DNA from: Sphingomonas hylomeconis
GTDB lineage: Bacteria > Pseudomonadota > Alphaproteobacteria > Sphingomonadales > Sphingomonadaceae
Direction of reading: 5' to 3'
Assembly: GCF_025370105.1 (NCBI RefSeq)
Contig: NZ_JANQBK010000009.1
Coordinates: 1 to 64,000, forward strand
DNA length: 64,000 bases
Shown here in pieces: positions 40,801 to 49,061 of the stretch. The notes beneath the pieces were generated by a model. It worked only from the letters and a program-made list of their open reading frames with translations, did not search any database and was not told where the DNA came from. The translations under genes were made by a program, and so were the position numbers. Every line of letters begins with the position of its first letter. Within the stretch, counting starts at the first letter, position 1.

Positions 40801-41092
40801 GATCATCGTGCGCAATTCGATCCTGCTGGTCGATTTCATCCGGCACAGCTCGACGCCGGACAAGCCACTGCGCGACGTGCTGATCGAGGCCGGGACGATC
40901 CGGTTCAAGCCGATCGTGCTGACCGCCGCGGCGGCGATGATCGGTGCCGCGGTGATCCTGACCGATCCGATCTTCCAGGGCCTCGCGCTTTCGCTGCTGT
41001 TCGGCCTGGCCTCATCCACCTTGCTCACCGTGCTCGTCATCCCGGCGATCTATGTGCTGCTGCGCGATGACGGAAAACCGGCGAGCCGGTGA
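37871..41092 (+). CDS. RND efflux pump inner-membrane permease
   Basis: It starts with GTG inside the adaptor stop. The 1073-residue protein has the AcrB/MdtB-like layout: a span near residues 20-38, a large periplasmic loop, six spans at about 355-560, a second loop and six more spans near 910-1065. SIGILVDDAIVMIENIARH in the fourth span carries the proton-relay Asp pair. GQPVDERATSLLW and LAGIIVRNSILLVDFIRH are typical of the second half. It exports small molecules by proton antiport. The link to SQR suggests a sulfur species or an electrophile as substrate. This is inference only. Confidence 0.93.
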   Translation: MKLGLSGRLTRATISSPLTPLFLLVALAIGLLALLTIPREEEPQISVPMVDIQVPAPGLSAPDAVQLVGIPLETIVKSVDGVEHVYTQGEDDGVMVTARFVVGSNPETAATRIDEKLRANWDRIPVGIPDPKVTVRGINDVPAIVLTLSPKPGAAGRYDDQTLYALAARLRTEIAKIDNVGLTFLTGGRPEEIRIAPDPGRLSQYGVPLGSVIDAAAQANRSFPVGSIRDGGKAVAVSAGQTLTSAQEVGLLTVRSAAGAPVYLRDVAAVTQGPREDQARAWRWARTDGHWASAPAVSIAIAKRSGANAVVVSDAVLARLATLKGSLIPDGVDVAVTRDYGASANEKANELLFHLALATVSIVVLIGFAIGWREAAVTAVVIPTTILLTMFASNLMGYTINRVSLFALIFSIGILVDDAIVMIENIARHWAMRDGRSRTEAAIEAVAEVGNPTIVATLTVIAALLPMLFVSGLMGPYMAPIPVNASAAMVFSFFVAVVIAPWLMIRFARTAVADDAGPLAHDESGGKLGRLYARVAHRIIDRRASARFFLIAVGLATLLACSMFYVELVTVKLLPFDNKSEVQVVVDMPEGSSLEGTGRVIEDVTRLARDLPEATAMEAYLGTAAPFNFNGLVRHYFLRSRPEMGDVMVTLLPKGERERSSHQIALDLRRKLKALALPPGASIKVVETPPGPPVLATLLAEIYGPDAPSRRATAAEIEKIFRSIPYIVDVDNSIGQSRPRLRLIPQRDRIDYYGLSTRDIDETIGALLGSKTIGYAPRGDERTPLPITIALPQSARRWTQTLASTPVAVSRSATGPHLVELGALVAARQEQGSPAIFRRDGHFADMVTAELAGDYEAPIYGMLAVNRAIDRYDWAAKGLHKPAILLNGQPVDERATSLLWDGEWEITWVTFRDMGAAFMVALLAIYILVVAQFRSFRLPLVILTPVPLTLVGIVVGHMLFRAPFTATSMIGFIALAGIIVRNSILLVDFIRHSSTPDKPLRDVLIEAGTIRFKPIVLTAAAAMIGAAVILTDPIFQGLALSLLFGLASSTLLTVLVIPAIYVLLRDDGKPASR

Positions 41093-41112
41093 AACGATGA
41101 TGCGGCAGAACC

Positions 41113-41141
41113 ACGGGCGTTATGCTCGCCGCCGCGCCCGT
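41113..41141. terminator. Hairpin after the RND operon
   Basis: ACGGGCG (41113-41119) and CGCCCGT (41135-41141) can form a seven-base stem with a 15-base loop in the 168-bp gap between two convergent genes. The long loop and missing T-tract make it a weak candidate. Confidence 0.3.
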
Positions 41142-41260
41142 TGCTGACCCTCGACCGGTCCGGGCTTGGGCATTGTGCGTTCCAGGAGACGTTTCCACTC
41201 GGTTCCGACGAAAGCGCCTCACCCGTGCCATGATCGCAATACGCTCGATGCAGACTATGC

Positions 41261-42406
41261 CTACGGCTTCTCGCCTTGGCTATTCGCGCCTCTTCCCGCC
41301 ATCTTGACGCGGCGGACGCGCTCCAAAATGGTTGCCTCGTAAAGCGCAAATCCGCCCAGTGTGACCTTCGAACGTCCAGTCGCAACGGACCAAAGCAGCC
41401 GATCATGGCCGATTGGGGGGAATAGGTGGATCGGGTCGCGATACAGCGACAGATCATAACTGAAGGCCGGATCCATATCCGGCGCGTGAACGCTTACTAA
41501 CGGCCCCGCTTGCACCGCCTCTTCCAACACGCAACGCCGGAACGCCATGATCTGCGGCAGTACAGCACCGGGTGCAAAGCGCGTCGACGAATTAGCCCGC
41601 CGCTCCATCATGACATAATAGGTCGCTGCGGGATTCGGCGGAAATACCACGTCGACCTGCACCCCCTTTGCCACCGCACGGCGAAGCATCGTGCGATAGT
41701 AGCGGTGCACCAAAGGATAATCCCCGCACCTTACAGGCGGGCCGATCGTGGCCGCAGCCGCGCTGTAGGCACGTACCGCAGCATCGAGCTTGCGGATCTC
41801 TGACGGATTGCGAGACATCGGCACACGACCATCTACACTGCTGATCCGCGAATTCGCCCAAGACGGCGGGTCATACCGACCGGTCAGAACCCTGTTCCAT
41901 GAACCCAGTACGGCTGCCAACTCGTAGTCGGGCATGTGCAGCAAGCCCGAGTGAAGCAGTCGATCGGCTGCGGTTGCGTCTTCCAAGAGAGTTTCGTCAG
42001 ATCGCATGCCGGTATAATCGAGTGAAATGATGATCTGCCTGACACTGCCGATCGGAAGAAATTCGTTTAAGGTGTCGAGAAGATCCACGGGCGTCGCGCG
42101 ACGATAGCTGAGATTGGCCGGCACCGTTCGATTTGGGAATGCCTGGATCAGCATCTGTGGCGTGACGGCCATCACGGTGGACCCGCCGAGCAGAATGAGA
42201 TCGGGGCGCTTGGCGACGAACGCCCTTCTCAGCTTGGCTCGCTCATTGTCCGGATAATTATAGTCAGCCAGAACCGGTGCTAAACCCCATGGCCGCGTAT
42301 CATAAGGGTCAACGATCAAGATCGTGAGGAACGGTAGCGCCCCCAACATGAACGCTGCCGCAAGAGCCCAGCCGAACTGCCGACGGGCATAGTGCCGGCG
42401 TTGCAT
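41261..42406 (-). CDS. SGNH/AlgX-like protein, partner of the MBOAT acyltransferase
   Basis: The start at 42406 (MQRRHYARRQFGW) overlaps the MBOAT stop by one base (TGATG). The 381-residue product has an N-terminal signal anchor (about residues 12-32) and a periplasmic domain. That domain carries LILLGGSTVM in the place of the SGNH G-D-S block, and an Asp/His pair in YRDPIHLFPP that looks like the catalytic D-x-x-H. Such proteins complete MBOAT acylation systems, taking the acyl group on the periplasmic side and moving it to a glycan, as AlgJ/AlgX do for alginate. Family assignment is by layout. The acceptor is unknown. GC content here is lower than in the flanks. Confidence 0.65.
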   Translation of the reverse strand: MQRRHYARRQFGWALAAAFMLGALPFLTILIVDPYDTRPWGLAPVLADYNYPDNERAKLRRAFVAKRPDLILLGGSTVMAVTPQMLIQAFPNRTVPANLSYRRATPVDLLDTLNEFLPIGSVRQIIISLDYTGMRSDETLLEDATAADRLLHSGLLHMPDYELAAVLGSWNRVLTGRYDPPSWANSRISSVDGRVPMSRNPSEIRKLDAAVRAYSAAAATIGPPVRCGDYPLVHRYYRTMLRRAVAKGVQVDVVFPPNPAATYYVMMERRANSSTRFAPGAVLPQIMAFRRCVLEEAVQAGPLVSVHAPDMDPAFSYDLSLYRDPIHLFPPIGHDRLLWSVATGRSKVTLGGFALYEATILERVRRVKMAGRGANSQGEKP

Positions 42407-43959
42407 CAAAACCCCCCGTAAACGAAAGGCGTCTGGCTGCCGAGTTGAAAGATCACCGCGAGGCTCATGATAACGAGCAGGAGCCCGCATAGGAGATTTG
42501 GACGCCATGCAACACGCAGCAATTTTGGCGTAAGCGTCGAAACGGGAAATGTGACCAGACCTGGCCTGTATCGACGCAAGAATTCATAGGCGTTCGGCAG
42601 CAACAGCGCCACACCATAGGCCAAGGGCAGCAGGTATAGGGTTTTAAGTGCAACCAACCGGATCTCCCCCCGGACGACCCAGGCACTCCAGTCACCCTGC
42701 AGCGCAAAGATAAGCTGACCGTATTGCTGCAGATCCTGAGATCGAAACAGTGCGAAGGTCAGCATCAGCGGAATTACGGTCAAGAGCTGGCCGTGCCACC
42801 GCCTTACGTTTTCGGATGTCCGTTTCTTGTAGCGCTTCCATCGCGCCGTCAGACGTATCTCGGTTTCGAAAATAAACCACAGGCCGTGGATCACGCCGAA
42901 CGCGACGAACGTCCATTTCGGACCATGCCAAAGACCGATGATGGTGAAGTTTACGAGAAGCGGCAACCAGGTCGAGATGATACGGCCAGCCAGCTTTGCC
43001 AACTTGCGCCGCATTACGAAACGCGTGCCGCTCAGCGACAGTGGTGAATATAAGAAGCGGGCGATGACCCGCGTCAGCGTTATGTGCCAGCGCTTATAGA
43101 AATCGACTATCCCGGTCGATCTCAGCGGGGAGTTGAAATTGATCGGCAGCCTTACACCGAAAAGGCGCGCCAGCCCGATTGCTATGTCGGAATAGCCCGA
43201 GAAATCGAAATACAGCTGAACATAGTATGCCAGTATCGCAATCAAGGCATCGATGGGAGAAACCTGTCCGGTTTGCAAAGCAGCGAAGACGGGGTCGACC
43301 ATGTTCTGACCAAGCGTGTCGGCAAGAACCAGCTTCTTGAACAGGCCAATGACGATCAGCGTCGACCCAACCTCTATATCGGTCTTTCGCCGTACGCCCA
43401 GGGATTCCATTTTTAATTGGGGAAGAATTTCCTTCGCGTAGGATATCGGACCGATCAGCAGATAGGGGAAAAAGGTTAGGTAGGCAGCGGTACTCAACAG
43501 AGCGCCGGGCATGCGAGGCCGAAGCACGTCGAATTCTGCGCCGCCACGATATGCGTCCAGCAGGAATACCGAACGCTGAAAGCTGAAGAACGAAATGGTG
43601 ATCGGCACAAGACTGGAGAGGTAGAGCGAAACCGCGGCCCCCTCGGCAAAAAAGGTGAACACAGCCGAGTACTTCAGCAGCGCCAAACTGCCCAGGTTGA
43701 AGGACAGTCCCGAAATCAGGCCAGCCTTGCGCATCATCGGCGCGTGCGAAAGGATCGCCTGAAGCGCAAAGTAGTTGAGCAGCGCTCCGATGATCGCAAT
43801 GAGAAAGAAAGGCAGGCCGAAGGAGGCGCAGTATGCGAAGGATCCTGCGACCAGGACGATCACGGCGCCGGAACCACTATACAAGCGCCGTGCCGTCCAG
43901 AACGCCGCCAAGACGATTGGCAAGAACCCAAACAGGAATGTCGGCTCGGTAAAGCTCAC
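42406..43959 (-). CDS. MBOAT-family O-acyltransferase (AlgI-like)
   Basis: A 517-residue multi-spanning membrane protein. Characteristic sites are YFDFSGYSDIAIGLARLFG, FYKRWHITLTR with His292 and the essential-type His345 in GLWHGPKWTFVAFG. The length and motifs match AlgI/PatA/DltB-type acyltransferases, which pass an acyl group from the cytoplasm through the membrane to an acceptor outside. It overlaps the FkbH-like gene by four bases and the SGNH-like gene by one, so the three are a tight operon. Here the donor may be the acyl group built on the acyl carrier protein at 45924, instead of acetyl-CoA. This is inferred. Confidence 0.92.
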   Translation of the reverse strand: MSFTEPTFLFGFLPIVLAAFWTARRLYSGSGAVIVLVAGSFAYCASFGLPFFLIAIIGALLNYFALQAILSHAPMMRKAGLISGLSFNLGSLALLKYSAVFTFFAEGAAVSLYLSSLVPITISFFSFQRSVFLLDAYRGGAEFDVLRPRMPGALLSTAAYLTFFPYLLIGPISYAKEILPQLKMESLGVRRKTDIEVGSTLIVIGLFKKLVLADTLGQNMVDPVFAALQTGQVSPIDALIAILAYYVQLYFDFSGYSDIAIGLARLFGVRLPINFNSPLRSTGIVDFYKRWHITLTRVIARFLYSPLSLSGTRFVMRRKLAKLAGRIISTWLPLLVNFTIIGLWHGPKWTFVAFGVIHGLWFIFETEIRLTARWKRYKKRTSENVRRWHGQLLTVIPLMLTFALFRSQDLQQYGQLIFALQGDWSAWVVRGEIRLVALKTLYLLPLAYGVALLLPNAYEFLRRYRPGLVTFPVSTLTPKLLRVAWRPNLLCGLLLVIMSLAVIFQLGSQTPFVYGGF

Positions 43960-45848
43960 GCGGCCTCGCGATGTGGCAGGCGCGAGGCGATGTGGTCGTT
44001 CAAGGCCAGCATGTAGTGAACGCTGCCGTCTTCCCCTTCGGCAGTTCGCTTGAAGCCAAGCCTGTCAAAGTGCTCGGCGACCATCCCGTTTTTGGTGGTC
44101 GGGCGATAGGTGCCCAACAGGCCAGTCACATTGGTCGCATGGGCGTCGGCGGCGATGTGGTCCAGCATCGCACGTTCGACCTCGCGCCCGAGCACGCGAC
44201 AGCTCATTAGCCAAGTGTCGATATCCCACCACACTTCGCCTTGCCGACTGACCGCGCGGGCAATCACGACGCCAATCATCCCGAAATCGCCGAGCCGGTC
44301 GGCCAGCCGGACCTGAAGCGTGTATGCGCTCGGGTCCGACTCAACGGCAGCGACTTCCTGTTCGGTATAGCGCCGCGTAGTCAGATTGAACTGGTTCGAT
44401 TTGTTGATCAGCTGCGCAATTCGCGCACGGCTCAATGCGTTGAACCGCTCAAACCTGATGACCATCTCCAGAGAGGTGAGATAATCACCTAGATCTCGAC
44501 TTTTCAGCAGGATCGCGCTGCGTTGTGCATTAGCCGCATAGGATGCGGCACGGCCGCGATCCTCCTCGGAGAAGGACACCGCCTCGAAATAGCCGGCAGC
44601 GCTCAGATAGGTTGCGTACCACGATGCATCTGCGGGCAGTTCGGGCACCGCAACCATTGGCAGAGCAGCGCGGACCTGCGCCCGTTCCGCACCGTTGTCG
44701 TCGAGAAAAACCAGCGCATCCAGCCCGATCCCAAGCGTGGCGGCGATGGCTTCAAGGTTACTGGGTTTGTCGTTCCAGTTCGCCTGAAACACGGCAATGT
44801 CCGCCTCCCGCAGCAGCATGTCGGGGTGATCGCGAAAGACGCCTCGCGCCGTTTCGTCGTAATTTTTCGACGAAACGGCAAGAAGAATGCCTCGTGATTT
44901 AAGTTCCAGCGCTGCACGCTGCACGCTGACGAAGGCTTCGCCCGCCGGGCTCCCCTCCCCCAGCAAGATTCCGTCTATACCGTCGTCCCCGATGACCCCG
45001 CCCCACAGAGTATTGTCGAGGTCCAATACCAAGCATTTGCGGCTGCTGCCGCGAATTGCTCCCAACAATCGGCCTAACGCATCGGCATATAGCGGCGTCA
45101 ATTCCAGAGCGAATGGCAGCTTGTACAGATTCCAGGCCGCAGCGTCGATCCACTTGGCCGTACCACCCTGCTCGGCGAACGCCGCCACATCCAAAAGATA
45201 ATTGCCTGGGCGCGCGGCGTATTCGACGATACGCTGATTCAGCCGTTCGATCTGCACCCGCACACTGCCCGCCATCTGCCTGTCGAGGCTGCCGAACAAC
45301 GTCGCTGGCGGCACCGGTATGGTTTGCCAAATCAGGGCGGAGACATTGACCTGCGTGACCGCGGCATCGAGCGCCTCCAACTTGAGCATGCCGAAGCCAT
45401 CCGAACCAGGATCGAGCGCCGGCTTGTGTGCACCGAACCAGCGGTGGTCCAACGCCAGCAACAGACCATCGGGCATTGCGTGCATCACCTCGGACGAAGG
45501 GTCCAGGATGGACTGCATCACGAGATCGAAAGGTGCGAGGACGATTTCCGCCGCCACGCCGTGGCGCGCTGCCGCCGCGGGTATGGCGTCGACGATAAAT
45601 TCCGCCGTCGCGTTTGACACTAAGCCGAGCTTGAAGCCGCTTAAACCCTGCAGGTCGGCTGAGGCGCCACGCAATCGTTTAAGCGCATTGGCAAATCGCA
45701 GCGCCTGCGCGGAATCCAGCTTATGCGTCGCGAGCCGGCGCAATTCATGACCGAGACCGCGATTAGCCGGATCTAAATCCCTGCATAACTGGCGATAATT
45801 TGCCGGCGCTGCTGGCAGCCACGGCAGAGCGGCGATGTCAAAGGCCAT
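43956..45848 (-). CDS. FkbH-like HAD-IIIC protein
   Basis: A 630-residue protein with an N-terminal region of about 260 residues resembling the SGNH-like domain of long FkbH proteins. A HAD-IIIC domain starts at Asp276-x-Asp278 (LVLDLDNTLWGGVIGDDG), with NKSNQFNLTTRRYT further on. The C-terminal part (about 440-610) is GNAT-like. Known FkbH proteins take the glyceryl unit from 1,3-bisphosphoglycerate, remove phosphate and load it on an acyl carrier protein. The carrier gene lies 75 bp upstream on the same strand and the MBOAT gene overlaps the end. Together they suggest that a glyceryl or related acyl group is made for export. The specific acyl group is not shown by the sequence. Confidence 0.88.
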   Translation of the reverse strand: MAFDIAALPWLPAAPANYRQLCRDLDPANRGLGHELRRLATHKLDSAQALRFANALKRLRGASADLQGLSGFKLGLVSNATAEFIVDAIPAAAARHGVAAEIVLAPFDLVMQSILDPSSEVMHAMPDGLLLALDHRWFGAHKPALDPGSDGFGMLKLEALDAAVTQVNVSALIWQTIPVPPATLFGSLDRQMAGSVRVQIERLNQRIVEYAARPGNYLLDVAAFAEQGGTAKWIDAAAWNLYKLPFALELTPLYADALGRLLGAIRGSSRKCLVLDLDNTLWGGVIGDDGIDGILLGEGSPAGEAFVSVQRAALELKSRGILLAVSSKNYDETARGVFRDHPDMLLREADIAVFQANWNDKPSNLEAIAATLGIGLDALVFLDDNGAERAQVRAALPMVAVPELPADASWYATYLSAAGYFEAVSFSEEDRGRAASYAANAQRSAILLKSRDLGDYLTSLEMVIRFERFNALSRARIAQLINKSNQFNLTTRRYTEQEVAAVESDPSAYTLQVRLADRLGDFGMIGVVIARAVSRQGEVWWDIDTWLMSCRVLGREVERAMLDHIAADAHATNVTGLLGTYRPTTKNGMVAEHFDRLGFKRTAEGEDGSVHYMLALNDHIASRLPHREAA

Positions 45849-45923
45849 ACAAGCCCCCCAAACTTGCCTCCGGAACGATGCGCAGCATTCGACTTAATCG
45901 GCGCCGCGGCCCCCTATCGCGCG

Positions 45924-46172
45924 TCAGCGTGACGCCTCAATCAAGCGGACCAGATCGCCGACATTGTCGAGGCCGGAAATATCGGACGTTCTGAATTCGA
46001 TGCCGAAGCTCTCTTCGATGGCAACCATGATACGAACATGCGCCAGGCTGTCCCAGCCATCGACGGCCTTAGCTACCGTGTCCATCGTCAGCGAGACCTC
46101 GTCATCGTCAAGCTGGTCACGAACCACCGCCGTCACGCGATTTAGTGTCTCCTGATCGGTCACTGTCCACAC
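45924..46172 (-). CDS. Acyl carrier protein
   Basis: An 82-residue acidic protein with the phosphopantetheine site GWDSLAHVRI, where Ser42 carries the arm. A GTG two codons into the frame is a possible alternative start. It is the first gene of the operon ACP, FkbH-like, MBOAT, SGNH-like. A dedicated carrier next to FkbH is the normal arrangement for glyceryl-ACP formation. Base composition is lower in GC than the flanking core genes. A divergent gene pair (VOC, methyltransferase) begins 137 bp away. Confidence 0.9.
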   Translation of the reverse strand: MWTVTDQETLNRVTAVVRDQLDDDEVSLTMDTVAKAVDGWDSLAHVRIMVAIEESFGIEFRTSDISGLDNVGDLVRLIEASR

Positions 46173-46253
46173 CCCCGCTGAGCCAACCTCGATTAAGCTG
46201 TTGCATTATTTACCCGCAGCCGACTCGCCACAGCATTACGAAAGTAGGACTTC

Positions 46254-46282
46254 TTGACATCTTGAGTCCATCTCTTGCGTTA
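46254..46282 (+). promoter_or_regulatory. Possible sigma-70 promoter of the VOC gene
   Basis: TTGACA at 46254-46259 is a perfect -35 box in the AT-rich gap between the divergent ACP and VOC genes. The -10 region about 17 bases later (GCGTTA) is weak, so this is a tentative call. Confidence 0.3.
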
Positions 46283-46309
46283 CTGTGTCAAGTGTGAAAA
46301 ATAGTCGCC

Positions 46310-46771
46310 ATGACACTAGCCAACATCGCTGATTCATGGATTTTCGACCATCTCGGCCTGGTGGTTAAGTCACTCGAGCGTGGTCGCAGCGCCCTTGAAG
46401 CATCACTGTTGATAAGGGGCTGGACGCCCGAGACTATCGACCCCGTGAATGGCGTACGCCTGCAGTTTGGCCGAGACCTAGCAGGAGTCGTCTATGAATT
46501 ACTTGAGCCCTTGGGTGAGGACAGCCCCGTTCATCAGGCGCTTGTCAGCGGCCGGAACATCCTAAATCACGTTGCCTATCGCGTTTCGGATCTGACCGTG
46601 GCCGCAGCGCACCTGAAGGCCGCAAAGAACACCCCCACATCCACGCCGAAGCCAGCCATTGCCTATGGCGGGGCACAGATACAGTTCTTCGTATCACCCT
46701 TGAATTTCATTATCGAACTCATAGAGGCGCCAACACATCAACACATCTTTTCCCCGGTGGAAGCGAGCTGA
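46310..46771 (+). CDS. VOC (glyoxalase-fold) family protein
   Basis: A 153-residue protein of the vicinal-oxygen-chelate fold. The pattern F-D-H-L-G-L-V-V-K-S near the N-terminus, then LNHVAYRVSDL at about residue 83 and FIIELIEAP at about 139 match methylmalonyl-CoA epimerase-like members. Metal ligands would be His14, His85 and Glu142 by position, not proven. It ends three bases before the methyltransferase gene begins, so they form one transcript. It may epimerise or otherwise modify the carrier-bound acyl group of the neighbouring operon. Confidence 0.72.
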   Translation: MTLANIADSWIFDHLGLVVKSLERGRSALEASLLIRGWTPETIDPVNGVRLQFGRDLAGVVYELLEPLGEDSPVHQALVSGRNILNHVAYRVSDLTVAAAHLKAAKNTPTSTPKPAIAYGGAQIQFFVSPLNFIIELIEAPTHQHIFSPVEAS

Positions 46772-46774
46772 GAA

Positions 46775-47704
46775 ATGATTGACACAAAATCATATGCTAA
46801 TCTGCATAATCTAACCTCGTCACTCTTGTCACATTGGCCGGAACACACTGTTTTTATAGAGAAGAGCCTAACAGGTCGATCGACGGATGTTCTTGAGGTT
46901 TCCGAAGAGCTATCAAAGGCGATTTTCAAATTATCCGAAGACATCCCCGGAGGGATCGGCGCAATCATTACCGACTACCGGTTCCTGTGCGAAGACATCG
47001 TACTTCCCGAAGAGATATATTTCCGCCGCAATGGAAAGTATCGATTGACCACGTTTGATGAAGCCAACGCCGAGTGCTATGCCAATCACGCATTTATGGA
47101 TCGCTACATGAACGGGCTGCTTCTGTCCGACGTCATGTGGTCGAACCATGCACATGGATTTGGATATTTCGTCAACAGCTACTTGCCCCGGCTCCCGGAG
47201 ATGGCACACCATCTGGAGATCGGGCCGGGCCATGGCCTCTTTCTCTACTTCGCGCAGCTTAGTGACAAAGTCGGCAAGTTGACAGGCTGGGATGTCAGCC
47301 CGACGAGCATCGCCAAGACCACGCACGCACTCAAGAACTTGGGTGCCGTCAAGGCGGCCGATCTAGTGCTGCAGAACCTCTACGACGCCGCAGGAGACGA
47401 GCAGTTCGACAGCATCATTTTGAGTGAGGTCCTCGAGCACCTCGAAGATCCCGAGGTTGCGCTACAAAGCGTCGCAGATCGGCTTGCGCCTAACGGTCTC
47501 CTTTGGATAAACGTCCCCGCCAACAGTCCAGCGCCAGACCATATCTTCTTGGTGGACAGCGTCGAACACGCCGCTCGCTTAGTCGAGGCGACAGGCCTGA
47601 AAGTTATAGAGGCCGTTGGCTTTCCGATGACCGGAACAACCCTCGAACGTGCAAAGAAACACAAGCTTGCGATCACGTGCTCTGTCATCGGCCAAAGAAT
47701 CTAG
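46775..47704 (+). CDS. Class I SAM-dependent methyltransferase
   Basis: A 309-residue protein. The C-terminal two thirds show a Rossmann methyltransferase: LEIGPGHGLFLYFAQ as motif I, GWDVSPTSI, then DSIILSEVLEHLEDPEVAL and LAPNGLLWINVPA as motifs IV-V. The N-terminal 140 residues are a separate domain of unknown fold. The 5' third is AT-rich compared with the genome, suggesting transfer. It is co-transcribed with the VOC gene and divergent from the ACP/FkbH/MBOAT operon, so O-methylation of the acyl group or of the decorated sugar is a reasonable guess. In FK506-type clusters FkbG methylates such units. Confidence 0.85.
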   Translation: MIDTKSYANLHNLTSSLLSHWPEHTVFIEKSLTGRSTDVLEVSEELSKAIFKLSEDIPGGIGAIITDYRFLCEDIVLPEEIYFRRNGKYRLTTFDEANAECYANHAFMDRYMNGLLLSDVMWSNHAHGFGYFVNSYLPRLPEMAHHLEIGPGHGLFLYFAQLSDKVGKLTGWDVSPTSIAKTTHALKNLGAVKAADLVLQNLYDAAGDEQFDSIILSEVLEHLEDPEVALQSVADRLAPNGLLWINVPANSPAPDHIFLVDSVEHAARLVEATGLKVIEAVGFPMTGTTLERAKKHKLAITCSVIGQRI

Positions 47705-47998
47705 AGCGCCGCGAGCATATCTGCGCAGCCTTCGACGTCGCGATTCGCACTTACCAAAAATCCGGATACCTTGCCGTCGGTCGAAAATGACGACCGCCAA
47801 CGCATGCAAAGGCTTCGGCGGCATGCCGCGGCCTTCCCTGAGGTTCGCCGCTGTCGCGGGCGTTGGCGGCGAAGGCCTGGGGTCACACCGGGCGCGGGCG
47901 AGCCGCCGCGGCGCTATCGCGGCGAATTTTACCCCATGCCCGCCTGGCGCCAAGCGGCTGGTGATAACGCCGTCACGTTTGTGCAGGCCTCGGTTCGG

Positions 47999-48151
47999 TT
48001 AGTGGTCGTACCAGACCGAGAAGGCACCGGCACATGCGATCAGCGCCAGCGTGACGATCAACAGCATGTGAGACGGCATGACATCGAGCCTACGCTTCTT
48101 CTGCCGCGGCTTACTTTTGCGTTGTACGAATTCGATTCGGGTTTCGTCCAT
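47999..48151 (-). CDS. 50-residue single-span membrane protein
   Basis: This gene is easy to miss because of its size. ATG at 48151, AGGTG five to six bases upstream, stop at 47999. The N-terminal half is strongly basic (QRKSKPRQKKRRLD). The C-terminal half is one hydrophobic helix (MLLIVTLALIACAGAFSVWYDH), giving a cytoplasm-in, helix-out arrangement. Basic-plus-helix proteins of this length are common in sphingomonads, but I know no function for them. It stands alone after the methyltransferase gene. The 294-bp gap between them contains no other protein I can support. Confidence 0.6.
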   Translation of the reverse strand: MDETRIEFVQRKSKPRQKKRRLDVMPSHMLLIVTLALIACAGAFSVWYDH

Positions 48152-48429
48152 GCCGCACCTTTTAAGCTGATGCCATGCTTCAGAAACCGTAGATCCTCAC
48201 AAAAAGTGCCGCATTAATCTATGTTTTCATTTAGCCTGTCCTTGGCGCGATCCGAGGGCAACTCGCTGGTCACACGTCTTGATGCCCGATCGGTTGTTCC
48301 CTTGTAAGGTCTCGCTCGCAAGAGCCCCTGCGCTACTTGGGACAATCGCAACCGGCAGGGCGCCGCAACGGTCACGCCAGAAGCGGTCCTGGGGCGCGCG
48401 AATGTTCGCCTACGCGGCCGAGCGAGGGA

Positions 48430-49061
48430 ATGTTTGCCTATGCCGCCGAACCCAATCGCCAGTGCGGCTCGCTGCATGCACTTCTTGTCGCATCCGTGAT
48501 CGCTCGCCCCGGCACGGTTGTCGATATCTCCGCGGCGCCCGATCGCCAGCAATGATAGCCGGGGGCGCCGACGATCGATCTCACCCTTAAGGCCGCACAC
48601 AGAACAAGAAGCCTGCACACTACCTCCTGCCTACCCTTGCGCAGTCGCTGGCCGACCGGGGAATACGCGACCTACGTGGCGCTGCAGCAGGCCGAGCGCG
48701 CCGGCGCGGCTGGCTCGTTAACCATCACGACCGCCCCGTTCAGGACGTCGATCGGGCTTGGGATACCATGCTCACAAAACTCGGCATGCCCAGCGGTCGC
48801 GAATGGCGTCCGTACGTCCTCCGCCACAGCCTTGCGACGCTTGTCCGTAACCGGGGTGCAGAAAAGTGGGATCTCGAAGGCTTCATGGGCCACCGCGCCG
48901 GAAGCCAGACCGAGGTCTATGCGATCGGCGACTTCCCCACTGTCGTAGCGGCGCTGGGCAGCATCATTTCCGAAATCGAGAAGCTGGCGCCGGGCTCCAC
49001 GCACCGGAACGGCACCGGACCAAGCCCCTCGACTGCAAGCGACAAGGAGAAGAAAATGTAA
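48430..49061 (+). pseudogene. Decayed tyrosine recombinase (phage-type integrase)
   Basis: The intact part (from about 48700) reads GWLVNHHDRPVQDVDRAW, then YVLRHSLATLVRNRGAEKWD and EGFMGHRAGSQTEVYA. These are the C-terminal RH-x-x-A and GH box of tyrosine integrases. The terminal catalytic Tyr appears in EVYA. Upstream pieces in other frames (ARPGTVVDIS, then TKKPAHYLLPTLAQSL) match the catalytic domain start. They are separated by stops at about 48553-48558 and 48588, so the gene is frameshifted and dead. It marks an old integrated element. A tRNA-3'-end-like piece lies 130 bp downstream. Confidence 0.75.

Noticed and set aside
47701..47886. Short minus frame ending FSTDGKVSGFLVSANRDVEG...
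   Set aside because: The last 30 residues look protein-like and could be a remnant of a serine hydrolase, but there is no convincing start or upstream domain. Too weak to annotate.
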